Assembly: GCA_027448805.1 (NCBI GenBank)
Contig: DAIDMU010000072.1
Span: 1 to 52,041, forward strand
Direction of reading: 5' to 3'
Length of the DNA stretch: 52,041 bases
From: Sulfurimonas sp.
Lineage (GTDB): Bacteria; Campylobacterota; Campylobacteria; Campylobacterales; Sulfurimonadaceae
The translations under genes and the position numbers were made by a program. This document shows, in pieces, positions 24,995-33,543 of the stretch. The notes beneath the pieces are model-generated. The model did no database searches, was not told the origin of the DNA, and saw nothing but the letters and a program-made list of their open reading frames with translations. Numbering within the stretch: position 1 is the first letter of the stretch; each line of letters begins with the position of its first letter.

Positions 24995-26369
24995 ATTATT
25001 AATTATTATGCTCAGTTTTAGTTTTGTGTTCGCAAATTCAGGAAATGTCGCTGGTACCATCCCTGATTTAACATTTACATGGGTTGGTTTTGCTTCTCTT
25101 GTTGTATTTGTGGTTGCGTACTATTTTGTAGCAACTGAAGAAAAATATCATATTGATAAAGCTAAGCCGGCACTGCTAGCAGGTACTTTCATGTTTATCA
25201 TCATAGCGGTATTCTACATGTTAAATGAACTTGATATGAATCTTGTTAACACTCAAGTAAAGCATTTGATACTTGAAATAGCCGAGATCTTTTTCTTCCT
25301 ATTTGTTGCGATGACCTATATTGAAACATTAATTCATATGAATGTTTTTGAGAAGTTGAAATATAACCTTGTCTCAAAGGGTTATACGTATAGAAAACTT
25401 TTTTGGCTTACAGGTTTCTTGGCATTCTTTATCTCGCCGGTTGCCGACAACTTGACAACAGCGCTTATTCTCTCAACCGTATTAATTACAATTGAGCGTG
25501 AAAAGGCATTGTTTTTAGTCCCCGGTGCCATTAATATAGTTGTTGCGGCAAATGCGGGCGGTGCATGGAGTCCGTTTGGGGATATCACTACGCTTATGGC
25601 TTGGACATCGGGCAAAGGGCAGTTTGCAGACTTCCTGTTTCTGTTTCCCGCTGCAATCGGCGGATATCTGATAACCGCATATCTGCTAAGCAGATTTGTG
25701 CCTGAAACTCAGCCAAATTTTGACGTTACGACAGAGAAAGTCCCTGAGCTGATGCAAGGAGCCAACAGAGTTGTTGCGCTTGGAGTAATAACGATTCTCT
25801 CGGCAGTGCTCTTCCATCAGTTTTTGCATCTTCCGGCTATGTGGGGTATGATGTTTGGTTTGGCGCTTCTAAAAATATATCAATACAGATTGAAGAAAAA
25901 GTATAACTCAAAGCTCAATATATTTGAATCTATGAGCAAAATAGAGAACAATACGCTTCTCTTTTTCTTCGGTATTTTGGCTGCAGTCGGAGCGCTCTAT
26001 TTTGTAGGATGGCTAGGGTTTGCTGCCGTTGTTTATGACCCGTCAGTTTTGGGACCTACTTGGGCAAATATAGGCGTCGGTTTCCTCTCTGCTATCGTTG
26101 ATAACGTTCCTGTTATGTCTGCGATTTTGAAAGCAAATCCTGACATGGGAGTTGATCAGTGGATGCTCGTTACCATGACCGCGGGAGTAGGCGGCTCGTT
26201 AATCTCGTTTGGTTCTGCTGCTGGAGTAGGCGTAATGGGCAAACTTCCTGGAATTTACACATTCAGCTCACATATGAAATACGCATGGACTATTTTTATA
26301 GGTTATGTTGCATCTGTTGCTATTTGGTATGTGCAGTATCAGGTATTAGGTCTATATATTAAACATTAA
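24987..26369 (+). CDS. nhaD: Na+/H+ antiporter, NhaD type
   Basis: This is an inner-membrane antiporter of the ion transporter superfamily that expels Na+ in exchange for protons. The protein is about 460 residues with an N-terminal signal-like segment and roughly a dozen hydrophobic helices. Family-typical stretches include FFISPVADNLTTALILSTVLI, NIVVAANAGGAWSPFGDITTLMAW and the second half's SAIVDNVPVMSAIL, an inverted repeat of the first half. The ORF track uses GTG two codons earlier; I prefer the ATG of MIKLLIIML. The start overlaps the end of nadB by eight bases. It fits a marine or saline lifestyle. Confidence 0.9.
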   Translation: MIKLLIIMLSFSFVFANSGNVAGTIPDLTFTWVGFASLVVFVVAYYFVATEEKYHIDKAKPALLAGTFMFIIIAVFYMLNELDMNLVNTQVKHLILEIAEIFFFLFVAMTYIETLIHMNVFEKLKYNLVSKGYTYRKLFWLTGFLAFFISPVADNLTTALILSTVLITIEREKALFLVPGAINIVVAANAGGAWSPFGDITTLMAWTSGKGQFADFLFLFPAAIGGYLITAYLLSRFVPETQPNFDVTTEKVPELMQGANRVVALGVITILSAVLFHQFLHLPAMWGMMFGLALLKIYQYRLKKKYNSKLNIFESMSKIENNTLLFFFGILAAVGALYFVGWLGFAAVVYDPSVLGPTWANIGVGFLSAIVDNVPVMSAILKANPDMGVDQWMLVTMTAGVGGSLISFGSAAGVGVMGKLPGIYTFSSHMKYAWTIFIGYVASVAIWYVQYQVLGLYIKH

Positions 26370-26458
26370 TCTTAATTATTGTATCCTTTCATCATCGAAG
26401 GGGTGCGCCCTCTTAAAGCCATTTTTGGCACTTCAAAACACTCTTAAAAAGGTATCAT

Positions 26459-28009
26459 ATGACAAATGTTAGCATCATAGTATTAGATTTTGGCTCTCAA
26501 TATACCCAGCTTATTGCTCGTCGTCTTCGTGAAGATAAAATTTATTGTGAAATTCTTCCTTACCACACAAAGGTAGAAGATATTAAGGCTAAAAATCCAA
26601 AAGGAATTATTCTTAGCGGAGGACCATCTTCTGTCTACAACAAAGATGCATATGAGGTTGACCTTGGCGTTTACAAGATGGGAATACCTGTTCTTGGTAT
26701 CTGTTATGGTATGCAAAGAATTGCTGTTGATTTTGGCGGCAGTGTTATTCGTTCATCTCATCATGAGTATGGTAAAGCTGAACTAAAAATCAAAGATGTC
26801 GGTGAGAACTGTTCGCCGCTCCTAAAAGATTGTGATGATGACAGAGTTGTATGGATGAGTCATAGCGATAAAGTTGATGTTCTGCCAGAGGGCTTTTCGC
26901 CTATTGCAACATCGGCAAACTCTCCTTATGCGGCTATTTCAGATGAAAAAAGACGCGTTTATGCAATGCAGTACCATCCGGAGGTTCAACACTCTGAAGA
27001 GGGTTATTTGATGCTTCGCAACTTTGCAAGAAATATTTGCGGAGTAACTGAGAAGTGGAAAATGGAACACTTTTTAAAAGAGCAGATTAAGATTATTCGC
27101 GAAAAAGTCGGAACGGGAAAAGTTCTTTGCGGGCTAAGCGGCGGAGTTGACAGCTCAGTCGTTGCCGCTATGCTTTATGAGGCCATCGGTGAGCAGCTAG
27201 TGCCTGTTTTTGTAGATAACGGGCTTTTACGCAAAGGCGAGAGAGAACAGGTTGAAGAGGTATTTAAAATCAATCTAAAAGTGCCTTTGGTAGTTGTTGA
27301 TGCCAGAGAAAACTTTTTAAGCAAACTCGCAGGAGTAAGCGATCCTGAAACAAAAAGAAAGATTATCGGTCACACATTTATAGAAGAGTTTGAAAAAGAG
27401 GCTAAAAAGCACGACGGCATTAAGTTTTTGGCTCAAGGCACGCTTTACCCTGATGTTATAGAGTCTGTTTCTGTAAATGGTCCATCAGAGGTTATAAAAT
27501 CTCACCACAATGTTGGCGGATTGCCTGACTGGATGGATTTCCAACTAATAGAGCCGCTTCGTGAACTTTTCAAAGATGAAGTTCGTAAAATCGGTTTAGA
27601 ACTTGGTCTTCCGGAATCTATGATAAACCGTCATCCTTTCCCTGGACCGGGACTTGCAATCCGCATAATGGGCGATGTAAATAAGCCAGATCTGGAGCTT
27701 TTGAGAGAAGCCGATGTTATCTTGTTGGATGAGTTAAAAGCAAGCGGGTATTACGCAAAAACTTGGCAGGCATTTGTAGTTTTACTAAATGTAAAATCGG
27801 TCGGCGTAATGGGCGATAACCGTACTTATGACAATACCGTTTGTGTTAGAGTTGTTGAAGCGGTTGATGGAATGACGGCAACATTTGCGCATCTTCCGCA
27901 TGATTTGCTGGAGAGAATAAGCAGAAGAATCATAAATGAGGTAGATGGCATAAACCGCGTAGTATATGATATCTCTTCAAAACCACCAGCAACAATTGAG
28001 TGGGAATAA
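26459..28009 (+). CDS. guaA: GMP synthase (glutamine-hydrolysing)
   Basis: GuaA converts XMP to GMP using glutamine and ATP. The 516-residue protein has an N-terminal class I glutamine amidotransferase domain ([17 protein letters not shown], nucleophile Cys in GICYGMQ, His/Glu in [11 protein letters not shown]), then the ATP pyrophosphatase domain (P-loop [10 protein letters not shown] near residue 225) and the C-terminal dimerisation domain ending PPATIEWE. Length is normal. AAAAAGG precedes the ATG. It is followed by hemD after nine bases. The 89-base leader between nhaD and guaA holds only weak short inverted repeats; I see no convincing riboswitch. Confidence 0.97.
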   Translation: MTNVSIIVLDFGSQYTQLIARRLREDKIYCEILPYHTKVEDIKAKNPKGIILSGGPSSVYNKDAYEVDLGVYKMGIPVLGICYGMQRIAVDFGGSVIRSSHHEYGKAELKIKDVGENCSPLLKDCDDDRVVWMSHSDKVDVLPEGFSPIATSANSPYAAISDEKRRVYAMQYHPEVQHSEEGYLMLRNFARNICGVTEKWKMEHFLKEQIKIIREKVGTGKVLCGLSGGVDSSVVAAMLYEAIGEQLVPVFVDNGLLRKGEREQVEEVFKINLKVPLVVVDARENFLSKLAGVSDPETKRKIIGHTFIEEFEKEAKKHDGIKFLAQGTLYPDVIESVSVNGPSEVIKSHHNVGGLPDWMDFQLIEPLRELFKDEVRKIGLELGLPESMINRHPFPGPGLAIRIMGDVNKPDLELLREADVILLDELKASGYYAKTWQAFVVLLNVKSVGVMGDNRTYDNTVCVRVVEAVDGMTATFAHLPHDLLERISRRIINEVDGINRVVYDISSKPPATIEWE

Positions 28010-28018
28010 AATTAGTAC

Positions 28019-28657
28019 ATGTCAAAAAAAATTTATCTCTTTGCCACGTCAAAAAGCAAACATGCTATAAATGTGAAATCTCTGGATGTCAGGCTTTTAA
28101 AGCCCGACATTGATTTTTCTAAATATAACTACCTGATTATCACATCAAAACAGACCGTAAAAGCGCTGGAGCAGTATGATAAAAAAGATTTTATAGATAC
28201 TCCTGCGCTTTGCGTATCAGTTAAAACGGCGAATGAGTATGAAGAGTTTGGCGGTAAAATTTTGGCAATCGGGGATGGATACGGCGATAATCTTATTAAG
28301 AATATTAAAGAGTATCCAAAAGAGACTAAGTGGCTCTATCTAAGAGCAGAGCTTATAGCTTCTGATTTTGTTCAAAAGAGCAGAGATGACGGATATATGA
28401 TAGATGAAAAAATTATTTATGTAAGCGAATGTTCTAAAGAGATTTTAGATATCAGGGTAACTGACGATTCCACGCTTATTTTCACTTCGCCATCATCAAT
28501 AGAGTGCTTTTTGAAAAATAATTCTATACATCCCGATGCAAAAGTTATAGTAATAGGCAAGACAACGGCTAATTATTTGCCGCAAGGCACGGAGTATATA
28601 GTTAGCCAAAATACATCGATAGAGAGCTGTGTAGAGTTGGCATTAGATATAAAATAG
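28019..28657 (+). CDS. hemD: uroporphyrinogen-III synthase
   Basis: HemD cyclises hydroxymethylbilane to uroporphyrinogen III in haem synthesis. The 212-residue protein follows the family's weakly conserved two-domain pattern: YLIITSKQTVKALEQY near residue 40, and DSTLIFTSPSSIECFLKN with KVIVIGKTTANYLPQG in the second half. The last stretch (V-I-G-K-T-T-A) is the most diagnostic. It lies nine bases after guaA, so it is probably co-transcribed. HemD proteins diverge strongly, so the call rests on pattern and length. Confidence 0.85.
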   Translation: MSKKIYLFATSKSKHAINVKSLDVRLLKPDIDFSKYNYLIITSKQTVKALEQYDKKDFIDTPALCVSVKTANEYEEFGGKILAIGDGYGDNLIKNIKEYPKETKWLYLRAELIASDFVQKSRDDGYMIDEKIIYVSECSKEILDIRVTDDSTLIFTSPSSIECFLKNNSIHPDAKVIVIGKTTANYLPQGTEYIVSQNTSIESCVELALDIK

Positions 28658-28689
28658 CATTTTATAAAAGAAAATCAAGAATTATTTTG

Positions 28690-28695
28690 TATAAT
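28690..28695 (+). promoter_or_regulatory. -10 box of the 6S RNA gene
   Basis: TATAAT lies six bases before base 28702, which is where the 6S RNA's closing helix begins, so promoter and RNA end agree. No strong -35 hexamer is visible. Confidence 0.65.
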
Positions 28696-28701
28696 AGTAC
28701 T

Positions 28702-28906
28702 AGTAGTCTGGGTAGTTCGACATATCGCGTAATGAGGGTTCTACATTTTCAAATTGCGAACTACTAGGGTTTTCGTGTGTCGGTGTTATCGTTTGAGATA
28801 CGTTAACTCTGTCGAGATAATGCCGCCGATAGAGAACTCTCTCTTCGCCCAAATACGGCTTTTAGAACCGAGCCAAATGCGAGACGGCTATCCGGGCTAT
28901 TTTTAT
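28702..28906 (+). ncRNA. ssrS: 6S RNA (purD motif RNA)
   Basis: 6S RNA binds housekeeping RNA polymerase by mimicking an open promoter. In Campylobacterota it lies upstream of purD, where it was first described as the purD RNA motif. Here the roughly 205-base stretch between hemD and purD folds into a rod. The closing helix pairs 28702-28715 with 28888-28901 (core TAGTCTGGGTAG with CTATCCGGGCTA, every position pairing when G-U is allowed). An inner helix pairs GGTTCTA (28737-28743) with TAGAACC (28863-28869), and GCGAA (28756-28760) pairs with TTCGC (28844-28848). The closing helix is followed by a T-rich end. The TATAAT box matches the 5' end. Exact termini are estimates. Confidence 0.82.
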
Positions 28907-28973
28907 AAAGATGCTTATTTAGTACATTTAGATGTTTTAAATAGATATTTTTTAACTTATTTATGGAGTTTTG

Positions 28974-30239
28974 ATGAAAATTTTAATATTAGGAAACGGC
29001 GGCAGGGAGTACTCGATTGCCCGTGCAATTTTAAACGAAAAAGAGTCGCATGAGCTCTTCTTTATGCCTGGAAACGGTGCAACTTCCTCTCTTGGAACGA
29101 ATCTGAATATTAAAGATTATGGCGAATTGGCAGAGTTTGCTAAGAAAAGCGGCGTTGAATTAACTATTGTTGGACCTGAGGGTCCGCTTGTTGATGGTGT
29201 GGTAGATATATTTAAATCTCACGGACTTACTATTTTTGGACCAAGCAAAGAGGCTGCGAGGCTTGAAGGCTCAAAAGTATATATGAAAAATTTTCTTGCG
29301 AAGTATAATATCCCGACTGCCCGCTACATAGAGACCTCTTCAATAGAAGATGCGTTTAGATTTGCAGAGAAGCTCTCTACCCCGATAGTTGTAAAGGCAG
29401 ACGGCCTTTGCGGCGGCAAAGGTGTTATTATTGCCCAAACGCATGATGAGGCTAAAATTGCAATCTCTGAGATGCTGAGCGGAAAGAGTTTTGGAGATGC
29501 TGGGAGAAAAGTAGTTGTCGAAGAGTTCTTGGACGGCTATGAGCTCTCAATGTTTGCCGTTTGCGACGGAGATGATTATATTTTACTTCCGGCAGCGCAA
29601 GACCATAAAAGACTTCTAGATAATGATCAGGGACCAAACACTGGCGGTATGGGGGCGTACGCTCCGACACCGCTTGTAGATTATGAGCTTTATCAAAAGG
29701 TAAGAGAGAGAATTATCCGTCCAACATTAGACGGCATGAAAAAAGAGGGTGCTCCGTTCGAGGGAGTTCTTTTTATCGGGATTATGGTTGTTAACGGCGA
29801 GCCTATTACACTGGAATTTAATGTTCGTTTTGGAGACCCTGAGTGCGAGATACTTATGCCGTTAATGACTTCAAGCGTGAGTGACATGTTCTATAAAGCC
29901 GCTACGAATAGACTTGGTGAAATAAAAGTGGAGTTTTCTAAAGAGTTTGCGGTAGGCGTGGTTATGGCAAGTGCGGATTATCCATATAAAAGCTCGACGC
30001 CGGCAGAGATAATAGTAGATAATGTACATCATGAAGATATAGAGAAATATACGCATATATCATACGCCGGAGTTAGCATGATTGATGGCAAACTCTATGC
30101 AGATGGCGGCAGAGTTTTGGTTTGTGTCGGCATTGGAAGTACGATAAAAGAGGCAAGAGACAGAGCATATATGAGATGCGGGCAGGTTCATTTTGCAGGC
30201 AAAAAACTTCGTACCGATATAGCTTACCAAGCTCTCTAA
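28974..30239 (+). CDS. purD: phosphoribosylamine-glycine ligase
   Basis: PurD joins phosphoribosylamine and glycine with ATP to give GAR in purine synthesis. The protein is 421 residues and opens [20 protein letters not shown] lies five bases before this ATG, whereas the ORF track adds an upstream TTG. ATP-grasp features include [19 protein letters not shown] and [12 protein letters not shown]; the substrate signature [16 protein letters not shown] is near residue 65. It directly follows 6S RNA, and readthrough of that RNA is a possible source of its transcript. purD, the RDD gene, lptD, the phosphoribosyltransferase and pnp run tightly in one direction. Confidence 0.96.
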   Translation: MKILILGNGGREYSIARAILNEKESHELFFMPGNGATSSLGTNLNIKDYGELAEFAKKSGVELTIVGPEGPLVDGVVDIFKSHGLTIFGPSKEAARLEGSKVYMKNFLAKYNIPTARYIETSSIEDAFRFAEKLSTPIVVKADGLCGGKGVIIAQTHDEAKIAISEMLSGKSFGDAGRKVVVEEFLDGYELSMFAVCDGDDYILLPAAQDHKRLLDNDQGPNTGGMGAYAPTPLVDYELYQKVRERIIRPTLDGMKKEGAPFEGVLFIGIMVVNGEPITLEFNVRFGDPECEILMPLMTSSVSDMFYKAATNRLGEIKVEFSKEFAVGVVMASADYPYKSSTPAEIIVDNVHHEDIEKYTHISYAGVSMIDGKLYADGGRVLVCVGIGSTIKEARDRAYMRCGQVHFAGKKLRTDIAYQAL

Positions 30240-30250
30240 GAAGATGTGAA

Positions 30251-30700
30251 GTGAACGAAGAGATTCAAGAGATCCTTAATCGTGAGGGAATGAGTTTGGC
30301 ACCGATAAAAAAGAGAGCCATCGCATTTTTTATAGATGAGATGCTGCTCTCACTTTTGCTTATTATCGCTTTGTCGGACTCATTTTTTGAGGCTAAAACG
30401 GTTGAAGAGATGATTATTTTAACAAATACGTTCGTTCTGGAATATATGGCAATGAAGATTTTTTACCAAGCTTTTTTTGTTATGCAGTATGGCGCAACAC
30501 TGGGCAAGCTTATTATAAAAATAAGGGTAGTAGAGATTAAGACACTCCAAACCCCAAATGTTATCGTTGCACTAAATCGCGCGATTGTAAGAGTGGTAAG
30601 CGAGATGCTTTTTTATCTTGGATTTTTATGGGGTGCTATGGATCCATCTCGACAAACTTGGCATGACAAAAGTGCTAAAACTTTGGTTGTAAATGTTTAA
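30251..30700 (+). CDS. RDD family membrane protein
   Basis: The protein is about 149 residues from a GTG start (VNEEIQEILNREG). The ORF track's longer frame overlaps purD and lacks support. The RDD family is a small integral membrane family of mostly unknown function. Visible are PIKKRAIAFFIDEMLLSLLLIIAL (the conserved Arg/Asp pattern in helix 1), YGATLGKLIIKIRVV (family signature), and a third hydrophobic segment near VSEMLFYLGFLWGAMDPSRQTWHDK, with the conserved WHDK near the end. The end overlaps the lptD start by eight bases, suggesting coupling to envelope genes. Confidence 0.8.
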   Translation: MNEEIQEILNREGMSLAPIKKRAIAFFIDEMLLSLLLIIALSDSFFEAKTVEEMIILTNTFVLEYMAMKIFYQAFFVMQYGATLGKLIIKIRVVEIKTLQTPNVIVALNRAIVRVVSEMLFYLGFLWGAMDPSRQTWHDKSAKTLVVNV

Positions 30701-32876
30701 GTTATTTATGCTTTTAATGGTGTTTATTACACATCTAATCGGTGATGATGTTAATGACAAGGTTGAAGTATATGCAACAACAATGGATACAAAAGATAAT
30801 GTTGTTACAGCAGGCGGAGAGGTTGTAGTAGTATATCAGGATTACCATTTAAGTGCCAAAAGAGCGATTTATGACAGAAATAGCGGTGAATTAGAGCTTT
30901 TTGGAAATATTAGAGCAAGCCAAGGCGAAAATATTAAACTACTCGGAGAGTATGCAAAACTCAATATTGCCCAAAAAGAGAGAACATTTAAACCTTTCTA
31001 CATGTTAGAAAAAACATCCGATGTTTGGCTTAGCGGCGCCAACTCTTATGCAAAAGATATAGAAGTAGAGGTAGAGTCAGGGGTTATGAGCGGATGTGAT
31101 CCCAATAACCCGCTTTGGAAGATAGAGTTTACATCATCAGAATATAACACGGATACGATGTGGTTAAATCTTTACAATGCAAGAATTTATCTCTATGACA
31201 TCCCGGTTTTTTACACTCCATACTTTGGATACTCTCTCGATACGACAAGAAGAACAGGAGTTTTACCTCCTATGGTCGGATTTTCGGACAAAGAGGGTTT
31301 TTACTATGAGCAGGCACTCTATATTGCTGAGCAAAACTGGTGGGATTTGGAGCTAAAGCCTCAGATAAGAACAAATCGCGGCTCTGGTTTATATAGTACC
31401 TTTAGGTTTGTGGACAGCAAAATATCAAAAGGCTCTTTGACAGCAGGATATTTTAAAGAGAGGGAAAAATATTTTCTTGAGAGCGGTTTAGCAAATAAAA
31501 AACATTATGGGTTTAATTTTCTCTATGACAACGGCGATGTTATAAATCAGTGGTTTGGCACAAGCTTTGAGGGGCAATCAGGTTTATATATGGATATCGT
31601 CAATATGAATGATGTTGATTATATTAACCTCTCTACAAATGATACGACTCAAAATGTGACGACAACGCAGTTGCTCTCAAGAATAAACCTATTTTATAAT
31701 ACGGACAATAACTATTTCGGCTCATATTTTAAGCATTATAAAAATTTAACGCTAGATAGCAATGAAAAAACTCTTCAAAATCTTCCGGCACTTCATTATC
31801 ACAAATATTTAGAGACGTTACTGGATGAGCATTTTTTATATAATATTGATGTGCAAAGTAATAATTACTACAGAAGTCTTGGTAAGAGTGCTACTCAAAC
31901 AGATATAAACATTCCATTAACACTTCAGACATCGCTTTTTGATGAGCTTATGAATGTTTCATATAAATCATACATAAATGCACAGCATACAAGCTTCAAA
32001 GGTGATGAAGAGATACCGACGACAAATGAGTACAGTGACGGCTTTTTTGCAAGAAACTATCACTCAGTAACGGCGTCAACGCAGCTCACGCGTGCTTTTG
32101 ACGAAATCACGCATGTGGTTGATTTCGGTGCAGAGTATCAGTTAGGCGGCTATGAGATGGAAGATGGGTATTATGATGAACAAAAAGATTACTGTTCAAT
32201 AAAAGAGAACAAGAAACAGCCTATTTGTGAGTTTTATAATATTACAGATATCGAGGAGAGCCTGCAGCTGTATTTCTCACACTATCTATATGATATTTCC
32301 GGAAGGCAGATAATTTATCATAGAGTTGCTCAGGGCATATCTTATGAAGATATTGGAGGCGGAGCCGGCGAGCTTGAGAATGAACTTGATTATCAGATTA
32401 CAAATAGCTTGAATTACTACAATAATATGTTTTATAACTATGATGAAAGTGGTTTTTCTAAAAATTTCAATAAAATAAAGTATGTAAGCAGCAGTTTTGA
32501 CATTGGGCTCTCTCACATGTATAAAAATAGTTTTATACCTGATTCCGGGAATATTTTGCAACATACAAGTTATTTGACTTCTAGTATAAGCTACAAATAT
32601 AATAAACACTACTCCTATTCCTATAAACATGATTACGACTTAGAGAGAAGTGAAAAGAAGGGGTTTGAAGTTGGCTTTTTGTATCAAAAAAGATGCTGGG
32701 ATTTTGGGCTTAGATATGTTGAAAACAACAGACCTATCCTAAATCTAAGCGGTGTTTCAGATTCAATATATGACAGATATATTTACATTATTGTAAGACT
32801 AAAACCTATTATGTCGCCGGAGGGCAAAGGAACAGGTTTTTCATACAGACTTCCTGATAAATCGGAGACAAATTAG
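30693..32876 (+). CDS. lptD: LPS-assembly protein LptD
   Basis: LptD is the outer membrane barrel that inserts lipopolysaccharide into the outer leaflet. The 727-residue protein has a short signal peptide (FKLFMLLMVFITHLIG), an N-terminal OstA/LptA-like beta-jellyroll (KVEVYATTMDTKDNVVTAGGEVVV...AKRAIYD), a central region with VMSGCDPNNPLWKIEF and FYTPYFGYSLDTTRRTGVLPP typical of LptD, and a long C-terminal barrel ending SYRLPDKSETN. Cysteines near the N-domain junction (SGCDP) and in the barrel (DYCSIK, QPICEF) could form the maturation disulphides. The start overlaps the RDD gene. Confidence 0.93.
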   Translation: MFKLFMLLMVFITHLIGDDVNDKVEVYATTMDTKDNVVTAGGEVVVVYQDYHLSAKRAIYDRNSGELELFGNIRASQGENIKLLGEYAKLNIAQKERTFKPFYMLEKTSDVWLSGANSYAKDIEVEVESGVMSGCDPNNPLWKIEFTSSEYNTDTMWLNLYNARIYLYDIPVFYTPYFGYSLDTTRRTGVLPPMVGFSDKEGFYYEQALYIAEQNWWDLELKPQIRTNRGSGLYSTFRFVDSKISKGSLTAGYFKEREKYFLESGLANKKHYGFNFLYDNGDVINQWFGTSFEGQSGLYMDIVNMNDVDYINLSTNDTTQNVTTTQLLSRINLFYNTDNNYFGSYFKHYKNLTLDSNEKTLQNLPALHYHKYLETLLDEHFLYNIDVQSNNYYRSLGKSATQTDINIPLTLQTSLFDELMNVSYKSYINAQHTSFKGDEEIPTTNEYSDGFFARNYHSVTASTQLTRAFDEITHVVDFGAEYQLGGYEMEDGYYDEQKDYCSIKENKKQPICEFYNITDIEESLQLYFSHYLYDISGRQIIYHRVAQGISYEDIGGGAGELENELDYQITNSLNYYNNMFYNYDESGFSKNFNKIKYVSSSFDIGLSHMYKNSFIPDSGNILQHTSYLTSSISYKYNKHYSYSYKHDYDLERSEKKGFEVGFLYQKRCWDFGLRYVENNRPILNLSGVSDSIYDRYIYIIVRLKPIMSPEGKGTGFSYRLPDKSETN

Positions 32877-32880
32877 AGCT

Positions 32881-33543
32881 ATGACAAAATATAAAAATAT
32901 TTTAAAAAACCGTGAAGATGCGGCAAAAAAGCTCCATGATGTTATACCTATGCAAAAATTCAAAGATGAAAACTGGAGGTTAGTCGCGGTTTCAAGAGGC
33001 GGTTTGGAGCTTGCGTACCAGATAAGAGGAAAACAAAAAAACAGCATTGATATTCTTTTTTCAGAAGCGATAATGGCTCCAAACAATCATGAGTGTGAAA
33101 TAGCCAGGGTTTGCGAAGGAGAAGAGATAGTAATTAACGAAAATCTGGTTTCAAGTTTTGGAATAAAGTATGACTATATTTATGGTGAAGCACATAGAAA
33201 ACATGAAGAGAAGATACTTAGCTATATTTATAAGTATAGAAAGGGGCGTCCTTTTACCTCAATGTGCAATCAGATAGTTTTGCTGGTTGATGAGGGAACA
33301 GAAACAGGATTAAAATTTGCAACCGCATTAAAAGCGATTTTGGCAATGAAACCAAAGGCTATTTATATCGCCTCTCCGGTTATACCTAGTGATGTTTTGG
33401 AGTTTTTGGAGCCATTTGCGGATGATCTCTTTTTTCTTTACAAAATAGACGATTACGTTGAGACATCGCTATATTACGAAGAGTTTGCTAAGATAGATGA
33501 AGAGAGAATAGAAAAAATATTAGGAGAAAAAAGTGAAATATAA
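32881..33543 (+). CDS. phosphoribosyltransferase-domain protein
   Basis: The 220-residue cytoplasmic protein has a type I phosphoribosyltransferase fold: LVAVSRGGLELAYQI near residue 35 and the PRPP-binding loop QIVLLVDEGTETGLKFATALKA near 138, with the acidic pair shifted to a single Asp-Glu. It resembles ComF/PRTase-like proteins whose substrate cannot be told from sequence. It lies between lptD (four-base gap) and pnp (11-base overlap), so it is co-transcribed. A salvage role is inferred, not shown. Confidence 0.8.
   Translation: MTKYKNILKNREDAAKKLHDVIPMQKFKDENWRLVAVSRGGLELAYQIRGKQKNSIDILFSEAIMAPNNHECEIARVCEGEEIVINENLVSSFGIKYDYIYGEAHRKHEEKILSYIYKYRKGRPFTSMCNQIVLLVDEGTETGLKFATALKAILAMKPKAIYIASPVIPSDVLEFLEPFADDLFFLYKIDDYVETSLYYEEFAKIDEERIEKILGEKSEI

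Noticed and set aside
26370-26458. Purine riboswitch upstream of guaA
   Set aside because: Only short weak inverted repeats are seen; the conserved purine aptamer core is missing.
28754-29053. 99-residue ORF between hemD and purD
   Set aside because: It runs through the 6S RNA and the purD start, has no ribosome binding site and no recognisable protein character.
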